Shown here one piece after another: positions 1 to 11,100 of a DNA stretch of 64,000 nt. The DNA is from Exophiala sp. HKRS030 (taxonomy: Eukaryota; Ascomycota; Eurotiomycetes; Chaetothyriales; Herpotrichiellaceae), in assembly GCA_023897205.1 (NCBI GenBank), contig JAHWDD010000007.1:5022001-5086000 (forward strand), written 5' to 3'. Each line of letters opens with the position of its first letter. Within the stretch, counting starts at the first letter, position 1. The translations under genes and the position numbers were made by a program. The notes below the pieces were generated by a model. The model ran no database searches, was not told where the DNA came from, and was given only the letters and a program-made list of their open reading frames with translations.

Positions 1-718
1 TGTTCTTGTCCAGATCGCCCACTACATTCTTGGCCCACACTCGTGCATCCTGGCTGTCCATCCCTATGTCGCCTTTGGAAAGCTTTCCAATTTCGTCTTG
101 CACAGCCATGAAAAGTGAGTCGGGTGGCAAATGGCATTCGGAATCATTGTCGTGAATGTTTGTTCTAACTCCGCCTGTTTTCAAGTCAATAACTTGAATG
201 CCAAACGGGTCCAACTCCAGTCTGAGATTTTGGATGAGCATGGCAGCAGCGGCTTTCGAAGTGTTGTATACCCCAAAGAAGGGACTGCCGAGGACACTGC
301 TCACGGATGTCTGATTAACAAGCAGAGCCCTTCCCTGGCTGCGGGCCGCTTTCAGAAGCAGAGGGAGAAAAACTTGCGTCGTGCGCAAGATTGACCAGAA
401 GTTGAGGTCGAACACCTTTTTAGCCTCTGCGATTGAAACGTCTGTAAGGGGCATACAGTAACCTTGGCCGGCGTTGTTGACCAGTATGTCGAGCGACCCA
501 TCTGTCAATGATGAGACTTGGCTAAAGCAGGTTTGTATAGACTCTTCAGATACCACATCGAGAGTGATAGCCTCGATACCTAGGGCTTTCAAGGATTCCA
601 TTTTGGAAGGATTTCGTGCCGTTGCAAACACTCGATCGCCTCTTTTATGAAATTCGTGGGCAAGGTGTGCCCCCATCCCGCCATCAGAGCAACCCGTGAT
701 CAGTACCGTACGTGGCAT
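1..718 (-). CDS. Short-chain dehydrogenase/reductase, Ayr1-like (C-terminus outside window)
   Basis: Reads without a stop for 239 codons from an ATG at 718 and runs off the left edge. Residues 7-15 form the Rossmann glycine motif TGCSDGGMG, an NNAG motif follows in mid-protein, and the catalytic YNTSK motif is present, so this is a classical SDR. The TGCSxGGxG form and the overall spacing resemble fungal NADPH-dependent 1-acyl-dihydroxyacetone-phosphate reductase (Ayr1) and its relatives. Family assignment is secure; the substrate is inferred only. A TATA-like box lies about 60 nt upstream. No intron is needed in the visible part. Confidence 0.85.
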   Translation of the reverse strand, partial: MPRTVLITGCSDGGMGAHLAHEFHKRGDRVFATARNPSKMESLKALGIEAITLDVVSEESIQTCFSQVSSLTDGSLDILVNNAGQGYCMPLTDVSIAEAKKVFDLNFWSILRTTQVFLPLLLKAARSQGRALLVNQTSVSSVLGSPFFGVYNTSKAAAAMLIQNLRLELDPFGIQVIDLKTGGVRTNIHDNDSECHLPPDSLFMAVQDEIGKLSKGDIGMDSQDARVWAKNVVGDLDKN

Positions 719-776
719 GTTTGTGGAAAACGAATTCTAATTGCTGTGCCGTTTGAGGACTGGGAACTGCGGACAG

Positions 777-784
777 TTTATATA
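777..784 (-). promoter_or_regulatory. TATA-like box of the Ayr1-like SDR
   Basis: Read on the minus strand this is TATATAAA, about 60 nt upstream of the ATG at 718, a normal distance for a fungal core promoter. Single-motif evidence only. Confidence 0.4.
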
Positions 785-1249
785 GACACTATGTGCCTTG
801 AGCAATGTAGTACAGATTTCAAGCCTACGTACACTAGCAATCACCAAAAGTCCAAGCTTGCTCTGTTCAGATACCGCTATCACACCTGTAAACAAATACT
901 TCAGAACACCCTTGAAGGACCCTCATTTAGCTATGAATGATTGACCACCTCCACGGGCTGAGAGAGAGAAGATTCTATTATTGGTTCGGTCGAACTCGGC
1001 GGAAATATCGGCTGTATGCAGGGAATGGTCATCAACTTACATCACGCCCTTTCGAAGACATGTTCGGAGCAACCCTGGCTCCTATTTCAATACGTACAAA
1101 AGCATGTAATTGGCAAACGTCAAACAAGCCATTTGCCATATCTGAAGCCCATTGTCTATATAAGACAAACCCAACGCAAAAGTACGGCGCTTTGAGTTTG
1201 TGGGTTCTGCTTACTGCTGATAGTACGACCTGCTAGATTAATAGGTTCT
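785..1249. other. Intergenic, no gene seen
   Basis: No conserved protein is recognisable on either strand. It separates the SDR promoter from the CHAT relic. Confidence 0.5.
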
Positions 1250-1620
1250 ACAACTTTGAAAGGCTCATCCCGATGAATACCATAAGAGTGCTCACTAAGC
1301 TCCGCACCCGACAGCCGGTCATGAGTGGGCCATATGGTAGCAATCACAAAGGACGCACCTGCGAATAGTAAGCCGGACGCAAGGCCAAGCGGCTCGTCTT
1401 CTGGGTCTATCCTCTCAACTCCTGATCCGCAGCCGATGAGGAGTATGACTGAGCACTTACTCGACAAGTCCATTTTAAAACTTCGCGTGCAGTTAATGTC
1501 TCATCACGATGGAAGAGTAAGGCTTGATTGAGAGGATAGTCTTCTGACACGACGTGACCATGGAAATGTACCCATGCCCCCCACGCCAGCGCTTTTCAAG
1601 AACACTTCTTTCGAGACGTC
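1250..1620 (-). pseudogene. CHAT-domain (caspase-like peptidase) relic
   Basis: Minus-strand pieces reproduce the CHAT core in two frames. One frame (about 1480-1590) carries WVHFHGHV with the catalytic-type His, then NQALLFHRDE and TAREV. The other (about 1290-1473) carries LIGCGSGVERI with the catalytic-type Cys, then DEPLGLASGLLFAGAS and VIATIWPTHD. A one-base frameshift near 1473-1480, in a T/A run, separates them, and a further frame change is seen upstream near 1600. The rest of the protein (usually N-terminal TPR-like repeats) is absent. CHAT proteins are caspase relatives, often part of multidomain regulated-protease systems. This copy is broken and cannot make a full protein. Confidence 0.7.
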
Positions 1621-2213
1621 ATCAACGTATCTTCGCAGTCACATTGTGTAATGACCTTGCTGACAATCTCCGCGCCCGTCGGTGTGTCTTCTATTGGGCT
1701 AGCAAAGAACTTGAATTTCCTAAAATGGTGAAGGTATGTTGGCTCTATGGCTTAGAGATATAGATCACTAAATATGCAAACGGTACAACTCTTTGTCATG
1801 TACTTGGACTGTAATGCTTGGTGCTTCGTGAATGCAAGAATAAATGTCGGGTATTCGGCTCGTTGTTGATCAGAGGATGACCGCATTGTTGAGCTCCTCC
1901 TAGCGCTCAGAGACAGCTTGCCCTATTTTGCGAAGATGTGAGCACGTCCAGTTGCTGTTCTTGAACACCTTGTCAAGCCTCGATGATTCTTAATTTTAGA
2001 GCAGTGTATGATGCCAGTCGGTTGATCTAAGCTGTTTCCAGAGAAATTACCGCCGCTTTTGGAGGAGCCTTCCCCGATGCCAAGATTCACAGTTTTGCTT
2101 GGAACTATTTTAAACTCACTTCCGACCACGCCGTCTGAATCCCTACACGACCCCTAAGCTTGTGACTTGCATTCCTCACTAGTTGTACTTAGAACTACAA
2201 TACGTTACGCCTC
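1621..2213. other. Intergenic, upstream of the Zn2Cys6 gene
   Basis: Probably holds the promoter of the gene at 2214. The first 60 bases may still contain decayed CHAT sequence. No other coding similarity noticed. Confidence 0.4.
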
Positions 2214-4525
2214 ATGGACACACTGGAAAATGGAGCAGCGACACTTGATCGTCAATCTTACCGAAAGAGACACCGTACTTTGAGATCCTGCACGGAGTGC
2301 CATCGGCGCAAACAAAAGGTCAGTATCGAGCTGAAGCGCCACTTCATGAATTCCTCTGCAACAATCTGCCTAACCCACCGCTCAATGATGATGTGAATTT
2401 GAAAGGCACTAATTTTCAAAAATAGTGTGACCGTCTCCAACCTTGTCAGAACTGTATGAAACGTTCGAAGCCGGTAGGGCTCCATTGGCAGTGTGCCCAC
2501 CATGATCTCATGAACTGGCCATAGGTGCTTTGCTGCTACGAAATAGATGGCAGCAGACATTTGCAATCCGTCGTCTCGAGTGCAAATACACCCGGCTTTG
2601 ATGAAGGCAGAATTGAACCTTCAACGGCGTCAACCCATTCGTCGTCGCTGATAGAAACGAATCCGTTATGCCGGCAAGACTACCAGGACTTCGTCAGTAT
2701 CTTGGGCTATTCCACTCACAGTGACCACAATACCCTCAGCTTCGTCAAAAAGATGGGCGTTGCCTCTTTATCCACTTCGAGTCCTCTTCCTTCCTTGAAT
2801 AGCAACCTTATAGCTCCGGACAACAAATACCGATCCCTGGTCCGTCAGCTACCATCAAAGGAGCACATCGACATCCTTGTCCGGCAATTTTTCTCAGATA
2901 TCAATTGGCACTACGACGTAATCGACGAGATCACTTTCCGTCAGCAACTTGAGGCTTGGAGACGCATTCCTTACTCGGCTTATAATAATGCGATGAGTGG
3001 CCTACCGACCGAAATCCTCGCATTCCCTTCCCTTCTTTTTCAGCTTATTGCTCATGCTCTGATACATCAACCTATTACCGATGGAAGTTGTTCAGGCCTT
3101 GAATCTTTGAAATACGCTTCAGAGATGACATTCGCCGATCTGGCCGGTGACTTCTCCGAAGCTGGCTTGGCAACCCTGGAAAGCATACCCAAAAACGAAA
3201 TGACAGTCGTGGCTGTGCAGGCAGAGATCCTACGTGCATCTTTATTGAAGAACACTGGAAAGGTCATCGAGGCCTGGCATGTTCTCGGGCTCGCTATTCG
3301 GGACGCGCAGGAAATAGGGCTCCATGCGGAATCAATCTCACTGAGCCCGCCGGTAAGTATTGATGCCCAGTGGGACAAAGAGACGAGACGCAAGCTTTGG
3401 TTTGTGCTACACAATTGGGACATTCACATGGCTGTTGTGCTAGGGAGACCTATTGCCACAATTATGACTGCTGGAAACTCAACTTATCTTCTTGAAGACC
3501 TCGCACAACGAGAGAGTGAAACGCCGCCGAGGAAGAGAACAGAAAAAGACCCTCCTACCCCATTTAGTGTTATATATGTGGGCTACAACGTGGCTTATCG
3601 ATATTTTCCACGAGTCCATGCTATTGAGAGCCGTGGAGCAAGGATAGAAGACTACAATATTGTTTGCGAGACGCATGCCGCCATCATGGAGAACATGGAC
3701 CGTCTACCACTTTGGTGTCGCCATGAAGACCCTGATATACACTTTGACAAATTAACAAGCTGTCACTGGTTACCAGCGGCACGCCAGGCATTGACGAGTG
3801 GGATTTATTTTGTTTTGCTCTCACTACATCGCCCTTACATATTCACTATGGCTGAAAGTCGGACGGAGGCACTCAAGGCGTCACTGAAGATCTGCACCGT
3901 TCAGAGACGATTGTTTCGTTTGTCAAAAGCGCAGCAGTACATCTCATTCAATATGGTATATCCGTTGTTTGACGCGATGGTCATTTCACTGGCCACTGTC
4001 AAACTATTTCCGAATGAAAATCTCGATATTCTCTCGGACCTGGTCCAAGATGTGCACTGGGCCATTGATGTGCTTGGCAAGATAGGTGAACATAACGCCA
4101 TGGCTCGGTCGGCACAGGGCATTGTGAAGAAGCTATTTTCCCAGCTGCATCAATCCGGTGAGCAAGTTAATCAGCACTCGAGCAACACGAACACAGGCGG
4201 AGAATGCTCAGATACTGGGACAGCGGATCTTTATAACGCCAGAACGCGTTTGAACGGAGATCCCACAGCGGGCAACATCGATGCCGAACCATTGTTACCT
4301 GTTTTCCAGCGAACGGAATTAGGGGCGGTCAATCCTCACGACTTTGACTTTGACACTCTATTGCCTCCTCAGCCAATACATGATCTATTCTATCAAAATA
4401 TATACGGACCACATATACAGGAAGCCTACCAGGCCCCCGACCTTTTATTGGGGAGTGCAGAATTCGGTGGCCTTTACCCTGTAAACAGCTTTTGGAGCTG
4501 CATGAACGACTTCAGTCAACAGTAA
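2214..4525 (+). CDS. Zn2Cys6 transcription factor with fungal-specific regulatory domain
   Basis: Three exons: 2214-2318, 2426-2473 and 2525-4525, with introns of 107 and 51 nt, giving 717 residues. Splicing rebuilds the zinc cluster from three exons: CTECHRRKQK ends exon 1, CDRLQPCQNC sits in exon 2, and exon 3 supplies the sixth Cys (VLCC). The middle region contains the fungal_trans pattern, for example HIDILVRQFF around residue 160 and KLWFVLHNWD followed by GRP around residue 350. Such proteins are nuclear activators that bind CGG half-sites. The gene lies convergent with the alpha/beta hydrolase (118 bp between stop codons). The regulated genes are unknown. Confidence 0.88.
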
Positions 4526-4643
4526 GAGAGAAAAGATATCAGTTGCCTTCAGAGATACAGCTTACTACAACCACTTTCCAATTTCGTCGTATTCAGACTT
4601 CTAATTTGCGAGCCGAGACTCTGCTACGGTAAATATCACGGGC

Positions 4644-5627
4644 TTAAACACCAGCAAAAAAATTTGCAATATCGCCCACATTTCTATCGACCACATCAGG
4701 CTGGTCGTAATGCTGAAAGTGGGAGACATCGTTGTTCCAGATCAGTTTTTTGTTTGTGGCCGGAATGGATTCGAAATGTCTCTTGGCTGCGGGTGCATTC
4801 ATACAGTTGTCTCCATGGATGATTAAGGCTGGCTTGTTGAGCTTCGCTACGCTCGGGACGGTGGTATATGAGAAATGATCGAGATCACTCATTACGGCAT
4901 AACGGTTCTCGAATCCCTTCAAGGTCCAGGGTCCGTACCACGCCCATACCGTAGGGCCTGGGAGACCAGCTAAAGCCCCAGTGTCTGGATCGGCGGCCTT
5001 TGGGTCGACTAGAGGTTGGTAGACAACTTCACCTGTAGTATCGTACAGCTCGCGAGCTTTACGGGCTCGTTCGAGTCGCGCCCGCAACAGTGCTTCACCT
5101 TGTTCCGGCGTAGGCATCTTGAGGGATCCAATATCCATGCCCGGTTCCCAAGCCACACACCCGACGCTGATCATGTAAATGTCTGTCTCGTGATCGCGGA
5201 AATAACCTGAGACGGACGCCGCAGCTTTGACTCGGTCGTCGTACGATGCAATATCGAGACTCTCAGGTCCACCCTGACAGATGCCGACCACGAACAGTCT
5301 CGAAACGTCGACATCGCCGCGCGAGACGAGGTAGTCCAGCCCTGCGATAGCATCCTCGTTCTTCATTTTCGGGTTCTCGAGTCGCCGCGGGGTTCCCGTG
5401 CTCTCACCCACCGTGCGCGGGTCAAAAATCAGTGCCGCGTATCCCTCGTCGGCCAACCGAGAACCATACTGGTACGGTGCCTGCTCTTTGATGAATGAAT
5501 AGGGTCCGGTAAGGACGATACCAGGAGGATTAGCGACTCCCATAGGCCGGAAGAGCACCGCACTAATTGTCTCGCCGTGGGACGGATAGCGGATCTTTTC
5601 GGTCGTATAGTTTCCGTGAGCAGGCAT
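4644..5627 (-). CDS. Alpha/beta hydrolase with Cys nucleophile elbow
   Basis: Single exon, 327 residues, ATG at 5627. The nucleophile elbow reads VGICQGG with Cys117 where serine hydrolases have Ser, as in dienelactone hydrolases and YcjY-like relatives. Asp273 in IIHGDN and His303/His306 in VSHFQHYDQ are the likely remaining triad members. RTVGESTG near residue 71 also fits this family. There is no signal peptide, so a cytosolic enzyme is expected. Candidate roles are hydrolysis of lactones, thioesters or amides; the substrate cannot be read. A TATA-like box lies about 142 nt upstream. Confidence 0.85.
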   Translation of the reverse strand: MPAHGNYTTEKIRYPSHGETISAVLFRPMGVANPPGIVLTGPYSFIKEQAPYQYGSRLADEGYAALIFDPRTVGESTGTPRRLENPKMKNEDAIAGLDYLVSRGDVDVSRLFVVGICQGGPESLDIASYDDRVKAAASVSGYFRDHETDIYMISVGCVAWEPGMDIGSLKMPTPEQGEALLRARLERARKARELYDTTGEVVYQPLVDPKAADPDTGALAGLPGPTVWAWYGPWTLKGFENRYAVMSDLDHFSYTTVPSVAKLNKPALIIHGDNCMNAPAAKRHFESIPATNKKLIWNNDVSHFQHYDQPDVVDRNVGDIANFFAGV

Positions 5628-7378
5628 AGTGTGGGTTGAATATCGAATAGTTTAGACGAGCTGAAGTTACGCGATATCGGAAGTGGTTTTTGTTTTGCTG
5701 TGTTACTGAATGGATAGGAATACCGTGCAGGCAAAGAATCTTGATAGCGATCTATCCTTGGTTCCCTTTATTTATACCTAAGAGATTCAGAGCTCGAACA
5801 TTTTGATCACGCTCCAAAACTCCTCCAGTCCCGAAACCATCTAAGGCCACTTTGAATGAGTAGGGATGTCGGACTACTTGAGGCGCTGATGCATTATCGC
5901 CGAAAATAGATCGATGCGTGAATCCACTTGGACCTTTTATCGCCGAAAATATCATAAACCACGATAAGCTTTTATCAGTATTCCCGAAGACTAGCGGATT
6001 TTCAAGCTGCCAGGCAGAGCCACTAGAACGCATTCATCCACCCACTTGCAGATCAGGCAAGGTCTCGTCTACACCTCCCGGCAACTGCAGCTAGAGAGCG
6101 TAAGGAACGTCATTCGACGATCTTGGCAGGGTAGGTCGCGCCTCCCAAGGTCATCTTCTACCGCGAACTGCTCGAGGGGAGGGTTATGCTGCACGCTGAG
6201 CGTGCCTACTCAGACGTGACGCGCAAGAGATGCGGCCGCCGGAATACCGCGACCTGGCGCACCTACTCCTTTGCCGCGAAGAAATGATATCGGCTGAGGT
6301 AAGTTGAGTCCCGACTGACTTCTCATACAAGACTTGGAACAGGTATTACAGACAAGAGCGCATATTCCGTATAAGCTTGATTTTATACCGTAATATTGGA
6401 ATGAGTGAGATACAGCGATTCTAAGGTAGATAAAACCAAGCGTTTCTCTCATCAGACGACGGCAGGCTGTACTTATCGGCCCCCTTTCATGGAATGCAAT
6501 TTTGCACAATCATTGGTGGTGAAATATCAGAACCTAGTCTAGTCTAAGCATGAAAGTGACTCTGGTTCTCCACAGCCAGAAAAGATCCAATGTGTTCTCT
6601 TTCCCTAGTCTATGTCCTTGCGGCCGCTTGTCCGCAACTTATACTTAATGTCGACATAGCTGACAAGGCCCAACTCTATAGTTCAAATAACTAGATCGGC
6701 ATGTATCGTAAGAGTGAGAAAGAGCGCCAACTAAGCAAATCAGACTTCACCAGATTCTTACCAATTCCCAGATTCGATCGAAACTAAATAGCTCGTCCTC
6801 TTGTCATGTCCCAATGGCTTTAGCGGTGCTCGAGCTCTTAATTGCACCGAAACTCCCACTTTCGAGTGCTTTAAACGGAGGGCCTGACTCGAACCGCGCT
6901 GTCCTCTTCGTTTTCCGGATCCCAAATCATCAGTCTATATTCACCGTTTTTTCATGCTTGGCAGACGTTGACAAAAGTGTTTTTTCGGTAAAGTAGCCAC
7001 AGGCCTGAGAAAGGTCTACATCACTTCGCATCGTGAGAATATCTACCACTCAACACTTAAAGTGCAGAAGAAAAGAGGTCCTTCCAAAGTCGGGAAGCGT
7101 TCAGGGCGTTCTCAATCAAATTTTCTTCATCAAGGAGACTTTACACTTGCGCCGGTCAGGTAAACGAGCGTCTAATGGCTATCAGCTCGCGGAAGCCTCT
7201 GACGAAAAAGCAAGCAAAGCATGCCAAAGCACCAAACGAAGTGGCAATTACATAGACAACCCTGATGGAGTCTGCAAACCCTTGTTTCAACCTAAATACA
7301 CCTGCAGCAATAATATCAGGATTTATTCCCAAGAATAGTAGAAAGTGCCGTGGCGTTGCCTCCAGACAATGCGATACG
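5628..7378. other. Long intergenic region
   Basis: Apart from the hydrolase promoter at its left end, no protein family was recognised. The right end may contain the missing 5' part of the thiolase relic, too decayed to read. Confidence 0.4.
5769..5776 (-). promoter_or_regulatory. TATA-like box of the alpha/beta hydrolase
   Basis: TATAAATA on the minus strand, about 142 nt upstream of the ATG at 5627. Weak evidence, position plausible. Confidence 0.35.
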
Positions 7379-7807
7379 ATGGTGAAGGCCGCTTTAGCGG
7401 CCTTCGAGGAAGCCGGTGTCTCTCCCAACGACATCGCTGTGCACGAAATGCACAATTATTTCTGGCCAATGAGCTCATCACCATCTATGGCTTTGGGCTC
7501 TGTGGACCTGGGAAGCCGCACGAGATGGTGCGGAGCGGCAACATTACCTATGGTGGTAGCTGTGTCATCAACTCATCCGGTGGCCTCATTTCGAAGGGGC
7601 ATCCTCTGGGCGAGACAAGCCTTGGCCCAGTTTGCAGAGCTGGTGTGACAGCTACGTGGATGAGCAAACAACAGGCTTGTGGAGAACACATCTGTGGCTT
7701 TGCAGCACAATCCTGGACTTGGTGGCGCTGTTGTGATCACCGTCCACAAACGAGCCGATGCAGCGAAGAACAAGTTTATCAGTAATGCAGAAGTTGCGAA
7801 AGCATGA
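7379..7807 (+). pseudogene. SCP2-type (SCPx) thiolase, C-terminal relic
   Basis: The reading frame changes several times, but the order of conserved blocks is that of the C-terminal half of sterol carrier protein x thiolases: [15 protein letters not shown], then [22 protein letters not shown], and [13 protein letters not shown] with the GHPLG active-site loop, then [17 protein letters not shown]. At least two frame changes occur, and an in-frame TGA stands at 7661-7663, probably from TGG. The N-terminal half with the nucleophilic Cys is missing. The family performs peroxisomal thiolytic cleavage of acyl-CoA; this copy is dead. Confidence 0.8.
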
Positions 7808-8150
7808 TGGGCCGGATATCATCCTGACTTGAATGCCAAGGGTGTACCCACGGCTCAAGCCGACAGAGTGCGCAGCAAGGAGCATAGTACGAGTGAGCCC
7901 CGTCAGATACGTTAATAATTTGGCCCCAGTTTGTAGACCTGGAAAGAATTAAACCACAGAACAATCGAAAGTGTCGGTCTAGTTATCTATTTATGCAATT
8001 TGTATAATATTTAATGTGAAAGTGTGAGATTATATTGTTAGGGTCAAAAACCCAATTGCACAAATCATGAACGATCTTTCGGATTGTGACTATACACACC
8101 AATCTCTGTCGCTGTGAGGAATTTTGGACTCCCCACAAACTAGGATTCTA
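7808..8150. other. Intergenic, no gene seen
   Basis: Short AT-leaning stretch between the thiolase relic and the 3' end of the DUF3433 gene. It probably contains the transcription end of the latter. Confidence 0.4.
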
Positions 8151-11100
8151 TCACGACACAACTCTCGGACGAGCATCGATTCGGAATGAGAGATGAGACT
8201 CGGGCAACACCTGACCACCGTTGATTTCGGATAGAGGAGAAGATTCCTTCCCACTAATGGCCAAGTAGGCGTGCTCGCTCTCATCTAGCTGACCGTGCCA
8301 CGTCTTGCACGGTTGTTGGAACTTGTCCCACCAGCCCATCCGGAACATCTCCCCTTGCCAGATACCATTCTTTTGCCACTGCTCGTCGCTCCAAAACTCG
8401 GCTCCCTCGGGGATCAATCCGGAATCCGGGTCGACAATTCGACTGCCCGCCAGTAGACTGGCTACCGCGGCCACACTTCCCATAGGTTTCGGCAGGACGT
8501 TTCGCATGTCAATGGTAAGGAGGATTATGAGTGCACAGGCGAGAAGAGCCGAAACTACGCCGACTAGAATCTGTGTGGATATGTTCGACTGCATCAGTCG
8601 GTAGTGATTGGGGTTGACATAGGTTGCCGAGAGAGGGTTGTCGACGGTTTCTGTCGCGTTGTCAGACAGGGTGGAAAAGTCTGATCGGAGGTAGATGCTG
8701 GCCAATTGGGCGGTGTATTGCCGGTAGAAATGGGTATACGTGTCGATCAGTTTGTCGTTGTTCAAGAGTTCGTGCGTCGGAACTCCATCACGACCATATA
8801 CCATGGCTGTAAATGTTGTGTCCAATTCATCCGTCGTAGAAGTGACATTCAGTATCTGGAGAGTGGGCCACGTCATGTACCAGCTGGAAAAGTGTACGGC
8901 GGAGTCCGGTCCAACGGTAGGGTCCGTCGAAATAGACAGACCTGGAAGATCTAGTGTTACGTTTGCCTGCACACGGTCCAAGGACATGCTGCACAATACC
9001 GCCGCAAAGTGGTCCACCTCGCCGCTATTCACGTGGCCGAAGTACAAGGCCAGTGACGGGCATGAAGGATTACCCAGCGTCAGAGTTTGGCCAAAGTACC
9101 CAGATGAATTGACTGGAATCTGGATGTTGTTGGTCAAGAAAAGTTCCGGTTGATCAATCCAGCCCATGTTTCCACAGCCGTCTGGGGTGGAGATATTACT
9201 CGCGAGATAGTTACCCTGTATCTGGGTCTGTAGGATGCGGCTGTCGGGAACCACGTCGCAGCTCACAGCGCCCCTAAGCGCGGGCAACTCGATGGATAAT
9301 GATCCCCCATTCTCCGGCGTACTGATCACTTTCTGATCGTCAAGCTGGACTTGGGGAAACGCTAGCTCACTGTACGTCCATTGAGGATACGACATGTTAC
9401 CTTCGATAATCAGCGCCGGAATGTTAGTAGAGGGGCTTTGGTAAGGGGTTGTGTTGAACCAGTTGAGCGCCGTGGCATTGATAGACGTGCCATAGTCCGT
9501 TGCATTGGTCGAGAACAATCCTGCGACAACGACTGTCAAAAACGGGGCCAGGACCGCCGATGATGATGCTGCCGTCAGTGCAAACCGGCTATGTTTGAGG
9601 CCATTCCATGTCGCATACAACGAGATGTGTCGGAGAGGATTCCAAAACATGCTTGAACCGGCGTTGCAGTCACCTTTCGTGAGAGCATGATATGACTCGG
9701 AAAACTCGATCTCAAAGTCCATGAGATTGAATAGGGTCCCCAAAAACAAAAACACCATGACAGGTACATAAAGCCAGCTGTATCTCATTGCCGCATCCAG
9801 CCTTTGAACGGTTCCAAGCCCGTGATTCCTCTGCGACACTGACAGTAACACTTCTAGGGTGATGATGACGGCTATGGACGCAAATATGGTAAAGGCGATG
9901 GCTAATCTGCGCAGCACAAACGGTCGAGTCCAATTGACCGAACCGAGGACACCGTCTTTTCTGGACACGGTGTGCACCTCAGACCCATCGGGCGAGAGCA
10001 CTTGTATCTCGAAAACTCGTGAGTCTCCGTGGCGTCGCATCGAGGTCATGAACCTGCAGGGGTCAAGAATGGTCTCGATCTCTCCAAGGCCCATATGTCC
10101 TGTGCCACGTAGTCGGTGTTCGAGAGCTGGACTCCGGGAAAGGATGGCCGCAATCGCTGCGATGGAATCCACTGACCTCGGGACCACCCCTCTTGGAGAA
10201 ATGAAGAGTATAATCAGGGCTAGCAGAAGTATGGCGGCCATGACACCCTGCATCCCTCTGATGGGGTTGTTGGAAGCGAACAGTCTGTTCACATTTCGGC
10301 TGAGGGTCCCTCGGACCTCTGTGTCGGAAGCGGTCGCACTCGGAGCCAGCAAATATATGTTTGCTAATTGCGCCGCCACAAATCCGAATACGGTGCTGCC
10401 AGTCCGGTTCAGGTAGTCTGGGTCGAGGAGCTGTTGCGTGTCAAAATCCGGTGTCGCATCCCGCATCAGAGTGAGAAATGTATCTAGGGCTATGGTGCTG
10501 GAAAAACCTTCCATAATCGAGCTAGCTTGCTCCAATGTGCTCAAGACCCCGCGAGCAATGTCATCTACTGTCACGTCGGGAAGGAGGTGGCCATCTCCAG
10601 TCAGATTGACGGCCTCGACGTTCCCGGAGGTGTCCAGCGTCACTACTGCCTTTTGAATCGAGTAAGACGGGAGGCAAACGACATTCGACGAGTTCAACAT
10701 GGTGAAATTATTCTGCGAGAATCCTTCCGAGTACGCCACAGAGATCATGTATCGGCTCCGTGTAGGGTCGTTTTCAGGGAGATTGGAACATGATACATTT
10801 TGCAGAGACCCTCGATAACCAAAATTGTGAGTGGTTTGATTTTGCATGTAGTACCAGTTCGGCGCATTGAGTTTTGCGTTGGTGACTTCGCACCCGGGAA
10901 GGGAAATGGTGCTGTTGTAGTAGGAGGAAATGGGTGTTTGTTGGGTCCTGTCAAATGAGATGTTGTAGGCGATTGTGCCGGATTGGCAATCTTGGAGGCT
11001 GGCACTGAAAACGTCAACCAAAGCGGTGTACGACAAGCTGCCGTTGACGAGTCCAGTCGAAGGGGTAAAGCTTTGCGCCGCAAAAGACGTCGTGGTACCG

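Noticed and set aside
9859..10416. 185-codon open frame on the plus strand
   Set aside because: Antisense to the DUF3433 gene; Ser/Arg/Met-rich, no family motif.
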